Positions 46,489 to 56,209 of a stretch of DNA of 64,000 bases are shown in pieces. The notes beneath the pieces are model-generated. The model was not told the DNA's origin. It made no database searches and was given only the letters and a program-made list of their open reading frames with translations. The stretch comes from Mycobacterium kyorinense (GTDB taxonomy: Bacteria; Actinomycetota; Actinomycetes; Mycobacteriales; Mycobacteriaceae). The stretch's first letter is position 1. Every line of letters begins with the position of its first letter. The stretch covers positions 1-64,000 of the forward strand of contig NZ_LQPE01000127.1 in the NCBI RefSeq assembly GCF_002101735.1, written 5' to 3'. Position numbers and translations under genes: made by a program.

Positions 46489-47081
46489 CATTGGCTCGTG
46501 TCGAGGGCGACAAGCCCCCGTCGCGGCGTCAGCGCGTGGGTCATCCGGACGTCATGCGGCTCGCACGGCAGCTCGTCGACCAGTTCCTCGTCGCGCACCA
46601 CCGCGACCAGTCGGGCCTGCGGGTCGCGGTGTTCCAGGGAGCGGTCATAGAAGCCGCGGCCGCGGCCCAGTCGCACGCCGCTACGGTCGACGGCCAGCGC
46701 GGGGACCAGCACCACGTCCGCCTCGGCCAGCGCCGACGGCGGCAGCCACGGCTTGGCCGGTTCGAGCAGACCGAAGCGCCCGGCCACGAGATGTCCGGGC
46801 CGGTACTCGCCCCACTGCAACGCCAGCGGCGTGTCGTCGGCGCCGGTGCGTGCGACAGGCAGCAGCACCCGTCCGGCGCGGCCCAGCAACGCGTCGAGCA
46901 TCTCGATCGACCCCGGCTCGGCGCCCACCGGTACATACGCGCAGACCGTGCCGCCGCTGCTCACCAGGCCGCGGATGTGCTCGGCCAGTGCGCGTGCCTC
47001 GTCGGCGCGCGCGTTGTCGGCAACCGAACGGCGTGCAGCCAACAGCTGTTGGCGCAATGCGGCTTTGCCCGCAGTCGGCAT
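46485..47081 (-). CDS. 5-formyltetrahydrofolate cyclo-ligase family protein
   Basis: This 198-residue enzyme converts 5-formyl-THF to 5,10-methenyl-THF with ATP. Family segments are KAALRQQLLAARRSV at the N-terminus, VCAYVPVGAEPGSIEMLDAL, and the ATP/metal loop VPALAVDRSGVRLGRGRGFYDRSLE (in part, ~residue 133-157). The ATG at 47079-47081 gives the length of Rv0992c as I recall it. It diverges from galU with 64 bases between starts. Confidence 0.9.
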   Translation of the reverse strand: MPTAGKAALRQQLLAARRSVADNARADEARALAEHIRGLVSSGGTVCAYVPVGAEPGSIEMLDALLGRAGRVLLPVARTGADDTPLALQWGEYRPGHLVAGRFGLLEPAKPWLPPSALAEADVVLVPALAVDRSGVRLGRGRGFYDRSLEHRDPQARLVAVVRDEELVDELPCEPHDVRMTHALTPRRGLVALDTSQW

Positions 47082-47145
47082 GGGATCAACGATGGCAGGA
47101 CGGGCTTTTGCGCCGCCACCTCGACGCGCGGTTATGGTGTGAACG

Positions 47146-48054
47146 ATGTCACGCGCACTGGTTCCGGTTCCCCGGACCGCGGTTGTCCCTGCCGCCGGTC
47201 TGGGCACTCGCTTTTTGCCCACCACCAAAACGGTGCCCAAGGAGCTGTTGCCGGTCGTCGACACGCCCGGCATCGAGCTGGTTGCCGCCGAGGCCGCCGA
47301 CGCCGGCGCCGAACGGTTGGTGATCGTCACCTCGCAGGGCAAGGACAGCGTCGTCGCGCATTTCGTCGAAGACCTGGTGCTGGAAGGCACGCTGGAGGCG
47401 CGGGGCAAGAAGGACATGCTGGCCAAGGTGCGCCGCGCCCCCCGGCTGATCAAAGTGGAGTCGGTGGTGCAGGACGAGCCGCTCGGCCTGGGACACGCCA
47501 TCGGCTGCGTCGAACCGACACTGTCGGACGACGAGGACGCCATCGCGGTGCTGCTGCCCGACGACCTTGTGCTGCCCACCGGTGTGCTGGAGACCATGTC
47601 CAAGGTGCGGGCCCGCTACGGCGGCAGCGTGCTGTGCGCAATCGAGGTCGGTCCCGACGAGATCAGCGCCTATGGGGTGTTCGACGTCGAACCGGTGAGC
47701 GGTGCCGGCAGCGACGTGCTCAAGGTCAACGGCATGGTGGAAAAGCCGAAACCGGAGGACGCGCCGTCGCCGTATGCGGCTGCCGGGCGCTATGTCCTGG
47801 ACCGTGCGATCTTCGACGCGCTGGGCCGCATCGAGCGCGGCGCCGGCGGCGAAATGCAGCTCACCGACGCAATTGCCTTGCTGATCAAGGAAGGTCATCC
47901 GGTTCACGTGGTGGTGCACCGCGGCTCTCGACACGACCTGGGAAATCCCGGCGGCTACCTCAAGGCTGCGGTTGACTTTGCATTGGACCGCGATGACTAT
48001 GGCCCGGATTTGCGGCGATGGTTGGTGGCGCGATTGGGCCTGACCGAAAACTAG
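47146..48054 (+). CDS. galU: UTP-glucose-1-phosphate uridylyltransferase
   Basis: This 302-residue nucleotidyltransferase makes UDP-glucose for cell-wall and glycolipid synthesis. The UTP-binding loop is VVPAAGLGTRFLPTTKTVPKELLPV (in part). Other motifs are EPLGLGHAIGCVEP, VLLPDDLVL, SAYGVFD, MVEKPKPEDAPS (catalytic Lys) and AGRYVLDRAIFDAL. The ATG at 47146 follows the pattern of the family. It is the first gene of a co-directional set galU-glp-rimJ-glpR. Confidence 0.95.
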   Translation: MSRALVPVPRTAVVPAAGLGTRFLPTTKTVPKELLPVVDTPGIELVAAEAADAGAERLVIVTSQGKDSVVAHFVEDLVLEGTLEARGKKDMLAKVRRAPRLIKVESVVQDEPLGLGHAIGCVEPTLSDDEDAIAVLLPDDLVLPTGVLETMSKVRARYGGSVLCAIEVGPDEISAYGVFDVEPVSGAGSDVLKVNGMVEKPKPEDAPSPYAAAGRYVLDRAIFDALGRIERGAGGEMQLTDAIALLIKEGHPVHVVVHRGSRHDLGNPGGYLKAAVDFALDRDDYGPDLRRWLVARLGLTEN

Positions 48055-48087
48055 CGACCGCGTCAGGCCGACTAGGCAGAAAGGCGC

Positions 48088-49347
48088 GTGGTGCGTTCGG
48101 TTGAGGAGCAGCAGGCTCGGGTGTCGGCCGCCGCGGTCGCGCCGAGGCCGGTGCGGGTCGCGATCGCCGAGGCGCAGGGGCTGATGTGCGCCGAAGAGGT
48201 GGTCACCGAGCGACCGCTGCCGGGGTTCGACCAGGCCGCGATCGACGGCTATGCGGTCCGCAGTGTCGACGTGCTCGGCGTCGGGGATACCGACGGCCCG
48301 GACGGTCAGGTGGACGACGGCGCGGTGGTTTTGCCGGTGATGGCAACCATCGAGGCCGGGACACGCACGCCCAGCAGGCTCCAACCGCGGCAGGCCGCGC
48401 GGGTGCAGACCGGGGCGCCGCTGCCGACGCTGGCCGACGCCGTGCTGCCGCTGCGCTGGACCGACGGCGGGCAGTCGCGGGTGCGGGTGCTGCGTGGTGT
48501 GCGCTCGGGCGCTTATGTGCGGCGCACCGGCGACGACGTGCAACCGGGCGACGTCGCGGTGCGGGCGGGCACGATCATCGGCGCCGCCCAGGTCGGTCTG
48601 CTGGCGGCGGTGGGCCGCGAGCGGGTGCTGGTCCACCCGCGGCCGCGGCTGTCGGTGATGGCGGTTGGCGGTGAGCTGGTGGACATTTCGCGCACGCCCG
48701 GCAATGGCCAGGTCTACGACGTCAACTCCTACGCGCTGGCGGCGGCCGCCCGCGACGCGGGCGCGGAGGTGAACCGGGTCGGGATCGTCGACGCCAAGGA
48801 ACTGCGCGACGTCGTCGAGGGTCAGCTCAACCGGGCCGAGATCGTGGTGATCGCCGGCGCCGTCGGTGGCGCGGCGGCCGAATCGGTGCGCGAGGTGCTC
48901 TCCGAGCTCGGCGAGATGGAGGTCACCCGGGTCGCGATGCATCCCGGCTCGGTGCAGGGTTTCGGGCAGCTTGGCCGCGAGGGTGTCCCGACGTTTCTGT
49001 TGCCCGCCAACCCGGTCAGCGCGCTGGTGGTGTTCGAGGTGATGGTCCGGCCGCTGATCCGGTTGACGCTGGGCAAGCGCCAGCCGATGCGCCGGGTCGT
49101 GCAGGCCCGCACGCTGTCGCCGATCAGCTCGGTGCCCGGCCGCAAGGGTTATCTGCGCGGGCAGCTGATGCGCGATCAGGACACCGGCGAATACCTGGTG
49201 CAGGCGCTCGGTGGCGCGCCGGGCGCGTCGTCGCATCTGCTGGCGACGCTGGCCGAGGCAAACTGTCTGGTGGTGGTTCCCAGTGACGCCGAGGAGATCC
49301 GTACCGGGGAGATCGTCGACGTCGCGTTCCTGGCTCAGCGTGGCTGA
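48088..49347 (+). CDS. moeA1: MoeA-family molybdotransferase-like protein (MoeA1 / Glp cell-division protein)
   Basis: This 419-residue gephyrin/MoeA-family protein has RPLPGFDQAAIDGYAVRSVDVLG (in part), the central VMAVGGELVDI...GQVYDVNSYALAAAARDAGAEVNRVGIV (in part) and a C-terminal domain. MoeA inserts molybdate into molybdopterin. However, in Corynebacteriales the copy in this place (galU-x-rimJ-y) has been described as Glp, which binds SepF and the membrane receptor GlpR in cell division and polar growth. The central motif IVVIAGAVGGAAAESVREVL replaces the usual GGxSxG MPT-loop with AGAVGG, so a non-enzymatic role is plausible. GTG start 48088. Confidence 0.85.
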   Translation: MVRSVEEQQARVSAAAVAPRPVRVAIAEAQGLMCAEEVVTERPLPGFDQAAIDGYAVRSVDVLGVGDTDGPDGQVDDGAVVLPVMATIEAGTRTPSRLQPRQAARVQTGAPLPTLADAVLPLRWTDGGQSRVRVLRGVRSGAYVRRTGDDVQPGDVAVRAGTIIGAAQVGLLAAVGRERVLVHPRPRLSVMAVGGELVDISRTPGNGQVYDVNSYALAAAARDAGAEVNRVGIVDAKELRDVVEGQLNRAEIVVIAGAVGGAAAESVREVLSELGEMEVTRVAMHPGSVQGFGQLGREGVPTFLLPANPVSALVVFEVMVRPLIRLTLGKRQPMRRVVQARTLSPISSVPGRKGYLRGQLMRDQDTGEYLVQALGGAPGASSHLLATLAEANCLVVVPSDAEEIRTGEIVDVAFLAQRG

Positions 49348-50011
49348 GCGGCCCCTCGTGAACCTGTGGCGCTCGAGTTCCCAGCATCCCGGCTGGCCGA
49401 TGGTGGTCGGGCCGTTGCGGGTGCCGGCCGGTGTGATCCGGCTGCGCCCGGTGCGGATGCGCGATGCCGCGCAGTGGAGCCGGATCCGGTTGAATGATCG
49501 CGCCCACCTGGAACCGTGGGAACCCAGCACTGAGTCGGATTGGACTGTGCGCCATAGTGTTTCGTCGTGGCCTGCGGTGTGTTCGAGTTTGCGCGCAGAG
49601 GCCCGCAAGGGCAGGATGCTGCCCTATGTGATCGAGCTGGATGGGCAGTTCTGTGGCCAGCTGACGATCGGCAATGTGACGCACGGGGCGCTGCGGTCGG
49701 CGTGGATCGGGTACTGGGTCTCCAGTTCGGTCACCGGTGGCGGGGTGGCCACCGGGGCGTTGGCGCTGGGCCTCGACCACTGTTTCGGGCCGGTGATGCT
49801 GCATCGCGTGGAGGCCACCGTGCGACCGGAAAACGTCGCGAGCAGGGCGGTGCTGGCAAAGGTCGGATTCCGCGAGGAGGGGCTGCTGCGGCGCTACCTC
49901 CAGGTCGATGGCGCCTGGCGGGATCACGTGCTCGTCGCACTCACGGTCGAAGAGGTCTACGGGTCGGTGACATCGACGCTGGTGCGCGACGGGCACGCCA
50001 CCTGGGTCTAG
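49340..50011 (+). CDS. rimJ: GNAT-family N-acetyltransferase (RimJ-like)
   Basis: This GNAT fold acetylates N-terminal amines or small molecules with acetyl-CoA. It contains VIRLRPVRMRDAAQWSRIRL (in part), WIGYWVSSSVTGGGVATGALALGL (in part, the CoA pyrophosphate loop), HRVEATVRPENVASRAVLAKVGFREEG (in part). GTG 49340 overlaps the glp stop by eight bases and gives 223 residues; ATG 49400 gives 203, the length I recall for Rv0995. The overlap favours the longer form but does not prove it. It is followed by the glpR gene. Confidence 0.87.
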   Translation: MAERPLVNLWRSSSQHPGWPMVVGPLRVPAGVIRLRPVRMRDAAQWSRIRLNDRAHLEPWEPSTESDWTVRHSVSSWPAVCSSLRAEARKGRMLPYVIELDGQFCGQLTIGNVTHGALRSAWIGYWVSSSVTGGGVATGALALGLDHCFGPVMLHRVEATVRPENVASRAVLAKVGFREEGLLRRYLQVDGAWRDHVLVALTVEEVYGSVTSTLVRDGHATWV

Positions 50012-50140
50012 CGTTTGCCATTTTCTGTTACAGAAGTGGCATTTGTGGCTATTGGTGCTTGTCACAGGCAAATTACAGGTGTGTAATTGTCCTCGGCGCG
50101 GTGTTGCGCCGCCTGTCTCGCGGGGAAAGGACCGGGTGCC

Positions 50141-51076
50141 ATGCCAAGCATCCCGCAATCGTTGTTGTGGATCTCGCTCGTGATCTTGTGGCTGTTCGTG
50201 CTGGTGCCGATGCTGATCAGCAAGCGCGACGCCGTGCGGCGCACCAGCGATGTGGCGTTGGCGACCCGGGTGCTCAACAGTGGAGCGGCCGCGCGGCTGC
50301 TCCGGCGGCGGGGCGGCCCGGCGGCCGGGCACCGCAGCGATCCGGACTGGCAGCCCGAGGAAGACGAATACGACGACTTCGATGACGACACCGACACCGA
50401 ACGCATACAGAAGCCCGAGGTGGTGGCGGAGGTGGTTACCGAGGTTGCGCCGGACGCCGCAGTCGACGAGGCGGCTCCCGTCGGCGAGAATGCTTCGGAC
50501 ACACCGGTTTCCGAGGACGAAACCGACGAAATCGAGGACGCGGCCGAGCCCGAGCAGCTGGACGACGAGTACGAATACGTCGACGACACCTCGGGCATCC
50601 CGGTCGCGGAGGAGCCGGATGTGCGCCCTGCGGTTGCACGGCGGCACGGGTATGACACCCGGACTGCAGCCGCGGTCAGTGCCCGCAAGTACGCGTTCCG
50701 CAGGCGCGTGCTGCTGACGATGGCGATGATCCTGGCAGCGTCGGCCGCGGCGGCATTCCTGTTGACGCCCACGGCCTGGTGGGTGTGTGGCATCACCGGT
50801 GGGATCACCGTGCTCTACCTGGCCTATCTGCGACGGCAGACCCGCATCGAGGCGCGGCTGCGGCGCCGGCGCATGCAACGCATGGCGCGGTCGCGGCTGG
50901 GTGTGGAAAATACCCACGACCGCGAGTTCGACGTGGTTCCGTCGCGGCTGCGGCGCCCGGGCGCGGTGGTCCTCGAGATCGACGACGAGGACCCGATCTT
51001 TGAGCATCTCGACTACGCGCCCTACGAGCGGGATTACGGCTGGCACCGAGACCTGCCGAGGGCCGTCGGGCAGTAA
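50141..51076 (+). CDS. glpR: Membrane receptor GlpR-like protein
   Basis: This 311-residue protein has an N-terminal membrane helix (LLWISLVILWLFVLVPMLI, residues ~8-26). A long acidic, disordered cytosolic segment follows (~60-170, rich in Asp/Glu), then two adjacent membrane helices (VLLTMAMILAASAAAAFLL, WWVCGITGGITVLYLAYL) and a basic and then acidic tail ending HRDLPRAVGQ. It corresponds to Rv0996. The corynebacterial protein at this locus is the Glp receptor GlpR, which anchors Glp at septum and pole. Topology and gene order agree. A tRNA gene follows 46 bases downstream. Confidence 0.8.
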   Translation: MPSIPQSLLWISLVILWLFVLVPMLISKRDAVRRTSDVALATRVLNSGAAARLLRRRGGPAAGHRSDPDWQPEEDEYDDFDDDTDTERIQKPEVVAEVVTEVAPDAAVDEAAPVGENASDTPVSEDETDEIEDAAEPEQLDDEYEYVDDTSGIPVAEEPDVRPAVARRHGYDTRTAAAVSARKYAFRRRVLLTMAMILAASAAAAFLLTPTAWWVCGITGGITVLYLAYLRRQTRIEARLRRRRMQRMARSRLGVENTHDREFDVVPSRLRRPGAVVLEIDDEDPIFEHLDYAPYERDYGWHRDLPRAVGQ

Positions 51077-51122
51077 CGGTTTCGGCCGGCTCGACGGCGG
51101 CTGGTAACCTGCTAGCGGATCA

Positions 51123-51195
51123 GGGGCTATGGCGCAGTTGGTAGCGCGACTCGTTCGCATCGAGTAGGTCAGGGGTTCGATTCCCCTTAGCTCCA
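51123..51195 (+). tRNA. alaV: tRNA-Ala (anticodon CGC)
   Basis: A full cloverleaf can be drawn. The acceptor arms are GGGGCTA and TAGCTCC plus discriminator A. The D-arm is GCGC-AGTTGGTA-GCGC, and the anticodon stem ACTCG/CGAGT has loop TTCGCAT (anticodon CGC). The T-arm is AGGGG-TTCGATT-CCCCT. The 3' CCA is not encoded. It reads Ala GCG codons, abundant in this GC-rich genome. Confidence 0.97.
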
Positions 51196-51222
51196 CAGAG
51201 TTTGAGCAGGTGAGCGAGCCGT

Positions 51223-52281
51223 CTAGACGGGTGAGGCGCTCCGCTCTCCCAGCCAGATTCCTGCCGGCGCACAGGGCAGCCCCACGTCCCTGAGGGTCAG
51301 GATGCCGGCCGGCGCCGCGGCGACGTCGAAGGCGGCGTTGACCGCCGGCATGGCGGTCATGGTGTCCCATTCGTGGTTGCCCCAGTGCTCGGGCGGGACG
51401 AAGCGGACGCGGGTCTGCACCTCAGGCTCGCCCGCGATCACGACGTGGTAGTGGTCGTCGTCGAACACCCAGTCGCCGTTGAGTTTCTTGGTGAGATACC
51501 AGGAGACCCGCGACTCGATCACGGTCTTGCCCGCGACCTTGGCGTTCCAGCCCCCGCGTATCGCGGCGATAGTGTCCTTCTCGATGCACAACCAGCCGAG
51601 ATCGACTCTCTCCGAGGCGGTCTGGTGGTCGATGACGAACTCCATGTCATCGAGCTCGAAACCCAACGCCACCGCCATGCGCTGAACGGAGTCGGCGAAG
51701 GTGCCGAATCCGAACTTCGCCAACTCGGCGACTTCGGGCGTCGCCTCGGGCAGCCCGATGCCGAGGGCCTGCCACGTTTCCGCCGACTCGTAGACGGAGA
51801 CATCGGCCGACTCGACGATCGTCACCTTCTGGACGTCGCGGCATACGGCGGTCATCGCCGTCACCATGGTGTTGATCCAGCCCGGGTTGATGCCGGTGAT
51901 GTACAGCGAGCTGTTGCCGCGTTCGCACGCAGCGGCCAGCTTCTCCTTGGTTTCGCCCTGGATTCCGCCGACGTTGAGGAACAGGTTCGTGCTGATGACG
52001 TCGAGGCCGCTTTCGAGTAAGCGTACGACGTGGTCGAGATCGGCCAAGAACGGCGTGTAGATGACGGTGTCGGCGCCCAGGGCGATGAGCGCGTCGATGT
52101 CGGTGGTGGCAACAACTCCGGTCTCGGGTCTGCCGCACAGCAGACCGGCATCGGTACCGGCCTTGTCGTCTGAATAGGCATACACGCCGACCAGCTCGAG
52201 GCGGGGATCGTCGAGAATCCCGCGCACGCTGAGCTTGCCGACTTTGCCGGTGGTCCACTGAATGACGCGCAGCTTGTTCAT
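51223..52281 (-). CDS. DapB-like NAD(P)H-dependent dehydrogenase (amine dehydrogenase-type)
   Basis: This 352-residue protein has an N-terminal Rossmann segment LRVIQWTTGKVGKLSVRGIL (in part, GxxGxxG-like) and GADTVIYTPFLADLDHVVRLLESGLDVISTN, which resembles dihydrodipicolinate-reductase-like and 2,4-diaminopentanoate dehydrogenase-type proteins. SLYITGINPGWINTM continues the family pattern. Mycobacteria have many paralogues, with unknown substrates. GAAGGA lies five bases before the ATG at 52281, deciding the start. A double palindrome upstream suggests dedicated repression. I recall no equivalent at this place in M. tuberculosis. Confidence 0.7.
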   Translation of the reverse strand: MNKLRVIQWTTGKVGKLSVRGILDDPRLELVGVYAYSDDKAGTDAGLLCGRPETGVVATTDIDALIALGADTVIYTPFLADLDHVVRLLESGLDVISTNLFLNVGGIQGETKEKLAAACERGNSSLYITGINPGWINTMVTAMTAVCRDVQKVTIVESADVSVYESAETWQALGIGLPEATPEVAELAKFGFGTFADSVQRMAVALGFELDDMEFVIDHQTASERVDLGWLCIEKDTIAAIRGGWNAKVAGKTVIESRVSWYLTKKLNGDWVFDDDHYHVVIAGEPEVQTRVRFVPPEHWGNHEWDTMTAMPAVNAAFDVAAAPAGILTLRDVGLPCAPAGIWLGERSASPV

Positions 52282-52310
52282 CGGTTCCTTCGATAGCACG
52301 GCGCCCCGCA

Positions 52311-52348
52311 TGAGAACGAGTTAGCTCGTTACGAGAATTGTATTCTCA
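52311..52348. promoter_or_regulatory. Double palindrome, probable repressor operator
   Basis: AACGAG-TTAG-CTCGTT (52315-52330) and GAGAAT-TGT-ATTCTC (52333-52347) are perfect inverted repeats. The whole block is also framed by TGAGAA at 52311 and TTCTCA ending at 52348. It begins 30 bases upstream of the DapB-like gene. Confidence 0.65.
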
Positions 52349-52391
52349 TTCGGGAGAGTAGGACATCCGCAGCGAGGTTTCAAGACAACCT

Positions 52392-53144
52392 TTAGCCGGC
52401 CGTCGGCTTAGCCGCAGTTACAAATTGCAGCGCGCGCTGCGCCTGCTGCTCCACGTCGACCAGACCCGCCGATGTAAACAGGTCGACGAACTCGTGGCGG
52501 TCAAACATCCGCACCCCGATGACACCGGCACCGGCCGCCAGGGTGTGCCGGACCGGAGCCGCCTGACCCGAGTAGCTGGTCAGGATCGCCACGCGCCCAC
52601 CCGGTCGCAATACCCGCACCATCTCGTGGGCCACCTTGAAGGGTTCCGGCATCAGGTACAGCGCGCCGAAACAGCAGACGGCGTCGAACGTTTCGTCGTC
52701 GAACGGCAGGGCGCGGCCGTCGCCGCGGACATAGCAGACGCCCGGTCCGCTGTTGTCGAGCACCGCCCGGGTCAGCATCGGCTCGGAGATGTCGAACCCG
52801 ACCGCGAGACCGCCCGCGGGAAGCTGGCGCGCCAGCTCGCCCGTGAAATTGCCTGGCCCGCAAGCAACGTCGAGCAGCCTATGCGCGGCCGAAAGGCGCA
52901 GCGCCTCCGCCGCGCGACGCTGCTCGGCCCCCGTGGTGATGCCGCTGGCGAGGTAGAACGACATCGGCCGCCACAGCCGTTCGTACACGGTGGCGACGAG
53001 CGGGCTGTTCATCGCGCGCTGGGCAAACGTCGGCGCGGGCGCCGTCGCCGATTCACCCAACACGTCGAGAAACCCGTGCCGCAGCGCAGCGGGCCGGGTG
53101 AGCAGGGCGCGGGTCGCACCGATCGGGTCGTCGCTCATCTCCAT
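52392..53144 (-). CDS. Class I SAM-dependent methyltransferase
   Basis: This 250-residue protein has a Rossmann-type SAM domain: motif I RLLDVACGPGNFTGELARQL (in part, ~residue 88), acidic FDISEPML, DGRALPFDDETFDAVCCFGALYLMPE (in part, motif IV) and MVRVLRPGGRVAILT. This is the UbiE/COQ5-like layout common for lipid or quinone methylation, but the substrate is unknown. It uses ATG 53144 or 53138. It is divergent from the acetyltransferase gene with 76 bases between the starts. Confidence 0.8.
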   Translation of the reverse strand: MEMSDDPIGATRALLTRPAALRHGFLDVLGESATAPAPTFAQRAMNSPLVATVYERLWRPMSFYLASGITTGAEQRRAAEALRLSAAHRLLDVACGPGNFTGELARQLPAGGLAVGFDISEPMLTRAVLDNSGPGVCYVRGDGRALPFDDETFDAVCCFGALYLMPEPFKVAHEMVRVLRPGGRVAILTSYSGQAAPVRHTLAAGAGVIGVRMFDRHEFVDLFTSAGLVDVEQQAQRALQFVTAAKPTAG

Positions 53145-53157
53145 CCCAGTAGTGTGA

Positions 53158-54216
<1,059 letters not shown>

Positions 54217-54245
54217 CCGTTGCCCACCTCTGATATCAACATCGC

Positions 54246-54902
54246 ATGCGACGGCTGTGGATCGGCGTGGCGACAGTAATGCTGACGGCCGCGTGCGCTC
54301 ACACACCGGCCTCCACGCCGGCGCCCGTGGAGAGCGCCACGGTTGACCGCGTCAACCCGTCCAATATCAAGCGGATGAGCCGCGATATGCCGCCCGGCTA
54401 CGAAGTAACCCCGGTTTCGGGGACGGCCGCACCGCCGGCGATCTGGGGGCTGGGCTCGGACTGGACGGCTGACCCGTCGCACTGCGCGGCGCTGGCGGAC
54501 CCGGCCGCAGGTCGCGGCCAGTCGCCGCAAGGCGTCTCGGGGTCGGGCGACGGCGGCATCGTCTACACAGTGATCGCCGCCGCGCCGGTGCGCCTGGATC
54601 CCGCGCTGGTTGTCGACTGCCCGCACTGGACGATGACCAACGGCGCCGCCACCACCCGGGTACATCTGATAGCGCCACCTCAGGTCGACGGTGTCGAAAC
54701 CCTCGGCATGGCCAGCGAGACCATCATGCCGGTGGAAGGTGGCGGTGAAATCGTCTCTCAGGCAACCACTTTCACCGCCTACCTGGGCGGCTATTACGCG
54801 TTCACCGCGCTCATCACCGACCCCGGCTCGCCGCAGCCGCCGCTGCCGGCGCAATTCGCGGCCGACTTGCTGGTGAACACCGTGGCCGAGTTACGTCGCT
54901 GA
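54246..54902 (+). CDS. Lipoprotein (DUF5642 family), copy 1
   Basis: This 218-residue protein has a signal peptide MRRLWIGVATVMLTAACAH; LTAAC is the lipobox, with the lipidated Cys at residue 17. The mature part has a Pro/Ala-rich linker and a domain with SRDMPPGYEVTP, WTADPSHCAALADP and VVDCPHWTM. Paired cysteines suggest a disulphide. It corresponds to Rv0999. Function is unknown. The next gene, 28 bases on, encodes a similar lipoprotein, so the pair probably arose by duplication. Confidence 0.8.
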   Translation: MRRLWIGVATVMLTAACAHTPASTPAPVESATVDRVNPSNIKRMSRDMPPGYEVTPVSGTAAPPAIWGLGSDWTADPSHCAALADPAAGRGQSPQGVSGSGDGGIVYTVIAAAPVRLDPALVVDCPHWTMTNGAATTRVHLIAPPQVDGVETLGMASETIMPVEGGGEIVSQATTFTAYLGGYYAFTALITDPGSPQPPLPAQFAADLLVNTVAELRR

Positions 54903-54930
54903 CGGACTGCCGTTGGGTACCCTGGCCACG

Positions 54931-55584
54931 ATGATCAGGGCTGCGCTTGCGATCGCATCGGCGTGCGTGCTCGCGGCATGTGGATCCGCCGACTCTGCCT
55001 CCCCGCCCGCCGACATCACCAAGGTCAAGCAGGTGAAGTCGAGCTTCGGCCCCGAATTCACGACCAAGGACATCCCGAAGACCGGCGTCGACCCCAAGGT
55101 GCTCTCTTCGCACAAGCTGCCGGAAGGGCTGAAGTTCGAACCGGCCGACTGCGCGAAATTCGTGGCCGGCCAGGAGATGCCGCCGGGGCTGCAGGGCAAC
55201 ATGGCCGCGGAGGCGGCCGAGGGCAACGGCAACCGTTTCATCGTCATCGCCTTGCAGACCTCGCAAGCGCTGCCGTTCAACGACCCCGGACAACACTGCA
55301 AGCAAGTCGGGTTCGCCGGTGGCCCGGTGCGCGGCATGCTCGAGGTTGTCGACGTCCCCCAGATCGACGGGACCCGAACGCTGGGCGTGCACCGCGTGGT
55401 GCAAACGACGGTCGATGGCCAACCCCGCATGGGCGAGCTCTACAACTACTCGGCTCAATTCGGCGACTACGAGGTGATCGTCACCGCCAATCCGCTGGTG
55501 GTGCCGGACAAGCCGGCCGCCCCTGTCGACACGAATCGTGCCCGCGACTTGCTCGTCAAAGGGGTTGCGGCGATCCGGAGTTAG
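54931..55584 (+). CDS. Lipoprotein (DUF5642 family), copy 2
   Basis: This 217-residue protein has a signal peptide MIRAALAIASACVLAACGS with lipobox LAAC. The mature domain has LPEGLKFEPADCAKFVAGQEMPPG (in part), QHCKQVGFAG and LGVHRVVQTT; the two Cys likely form a disulphide as in the preceding gene. ATG 54931 gives a proper signal peptide; a TTG at 54913 would add a polar extension. The stop overlaps the convergent alkB gene by four bases. Confidence 0.8.
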   Translation: MIRAALAIASACVLAACGSADSASPPADITKVKQVKSSFGPEFTTKDIPKTGVDPKVLSSHKLPEGLKFEPADCAKFVAGQEMPPGLQGNMAAEAAEGNGNRFIVIALQTSQALPFNDPGQHCKQVGFAGGPVRGMLEVVDVPQIDGTRTLGVHRVVQTTVDGQPRMGELYNYSAQFGDYEVIVTANPLVVPDKPAAPVDTNRARDLLVKGVAAIRS

Positions 55585-56186
55585 CGGACGTCGCGGGGCC
55601 GGAATTGGATGCTGATCCGCGGGCCGGCGCACCCGGACGTCTTGGGAACCGAGTGCTCCCAGGTGCGTTGGCATGAGCCGCCCATCACCAGCAGGTCGCC
55701 GTGGGCCTGCGGCAGCCGCAGCGAATGCCCGCCGCCACGCGGCCGCATCGCGAAAGTGCGGGTGGCGCCCAGGCTGACGATCGCCACCATGGTGTCCTCG
55801 GTGCTGCTGCGGCCGATGGTGTCGCCGTGCCAGGCGACGCTGTCGGACCCGTTGCGGTACAGGCACAGTCCGACAGTGGTGAACGGCTCGCCGAGCTCGC
55901 CGGCGTAGATGTCGTTGAGCCGGCGGCGCAGCCGCGTCAGCCGGGGATGTGGCGGATCTTCGGCGGCGAGGTCGTGAAAGCTGACCAGCCGCGGGACGTC
56001 GACCACCCGGTCGTACATCGGCCGGCGCTCGGCGCGCCACGGGACCGTCGTCATCAGCTCCTCGAAGAGATCGTCGGCGTCGGTCAGCCAGCCGGAGCGG
56101 ATGTCGATCCAGGCGCCGTCTGTAAGGTCTCGGCGCTCGTTGCAGTCGAACAGCGACTCCTGTACCGGTATCGCCATGCCCGTCAT
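55581..56186 (-). CDS. AlkB-family 2-oxoglutarate/Fe(II) dioxygenase
   Basis: This 201-residue member of the AlkB family repairs alkylated DNA or RNA bases by oxidative demethylation. It has the iron ligands HxD in AWHGDTIG (~residue 117) and the distal His in WEHSVPK (~179), and the 2-oxoglutarate-binding Arg in PRISIQFR. VAIVSLGATRTFAMRPRGGG is also typical. It corresponds to Rv1000c. ATG 56186 is used; MAIPVQES at 56177 is equally possible. soxR is the next gene upstream (23 bases). Confidence 0.88.
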   Translation of the reverse strand: MTGMAIPVQESLFDCNERRDLTDGAWIDIRSGWLTDADDLFEELMTTVPWRAERRPMYDRVVDVPRLVSFHDLAAEDPPHPRLTRLRRRLNDIYAGELGEPFTTVGLCLYRNGSDSVAWHGDTIGRSSTEDTMVAIVSLGATRTFAMRPRGGGHSLRLPQAHGDLLVMGGSCQRTWEHSVPKTSGCAGPRISIQFRPRDVR

Positions 56187-56209
56187 TTTATCGCACGTGC
56201 GTTCGAGAG

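Noticed and set aside
47149..49608. An 819-codon open frame antisense to galU and moeA1/glp
   Set aside because: Both genes on the plus strand are intact with family motifs. The antisense peptide shows no domain and has the typical shadow composition.
49124..51370. A 748-codon minus-strand open frame across rimJ, glpR and the tRNA gene
   Set aside because: It runs through a tRNA gene and well-supported plus-strand genes. No recognisable protein segment.
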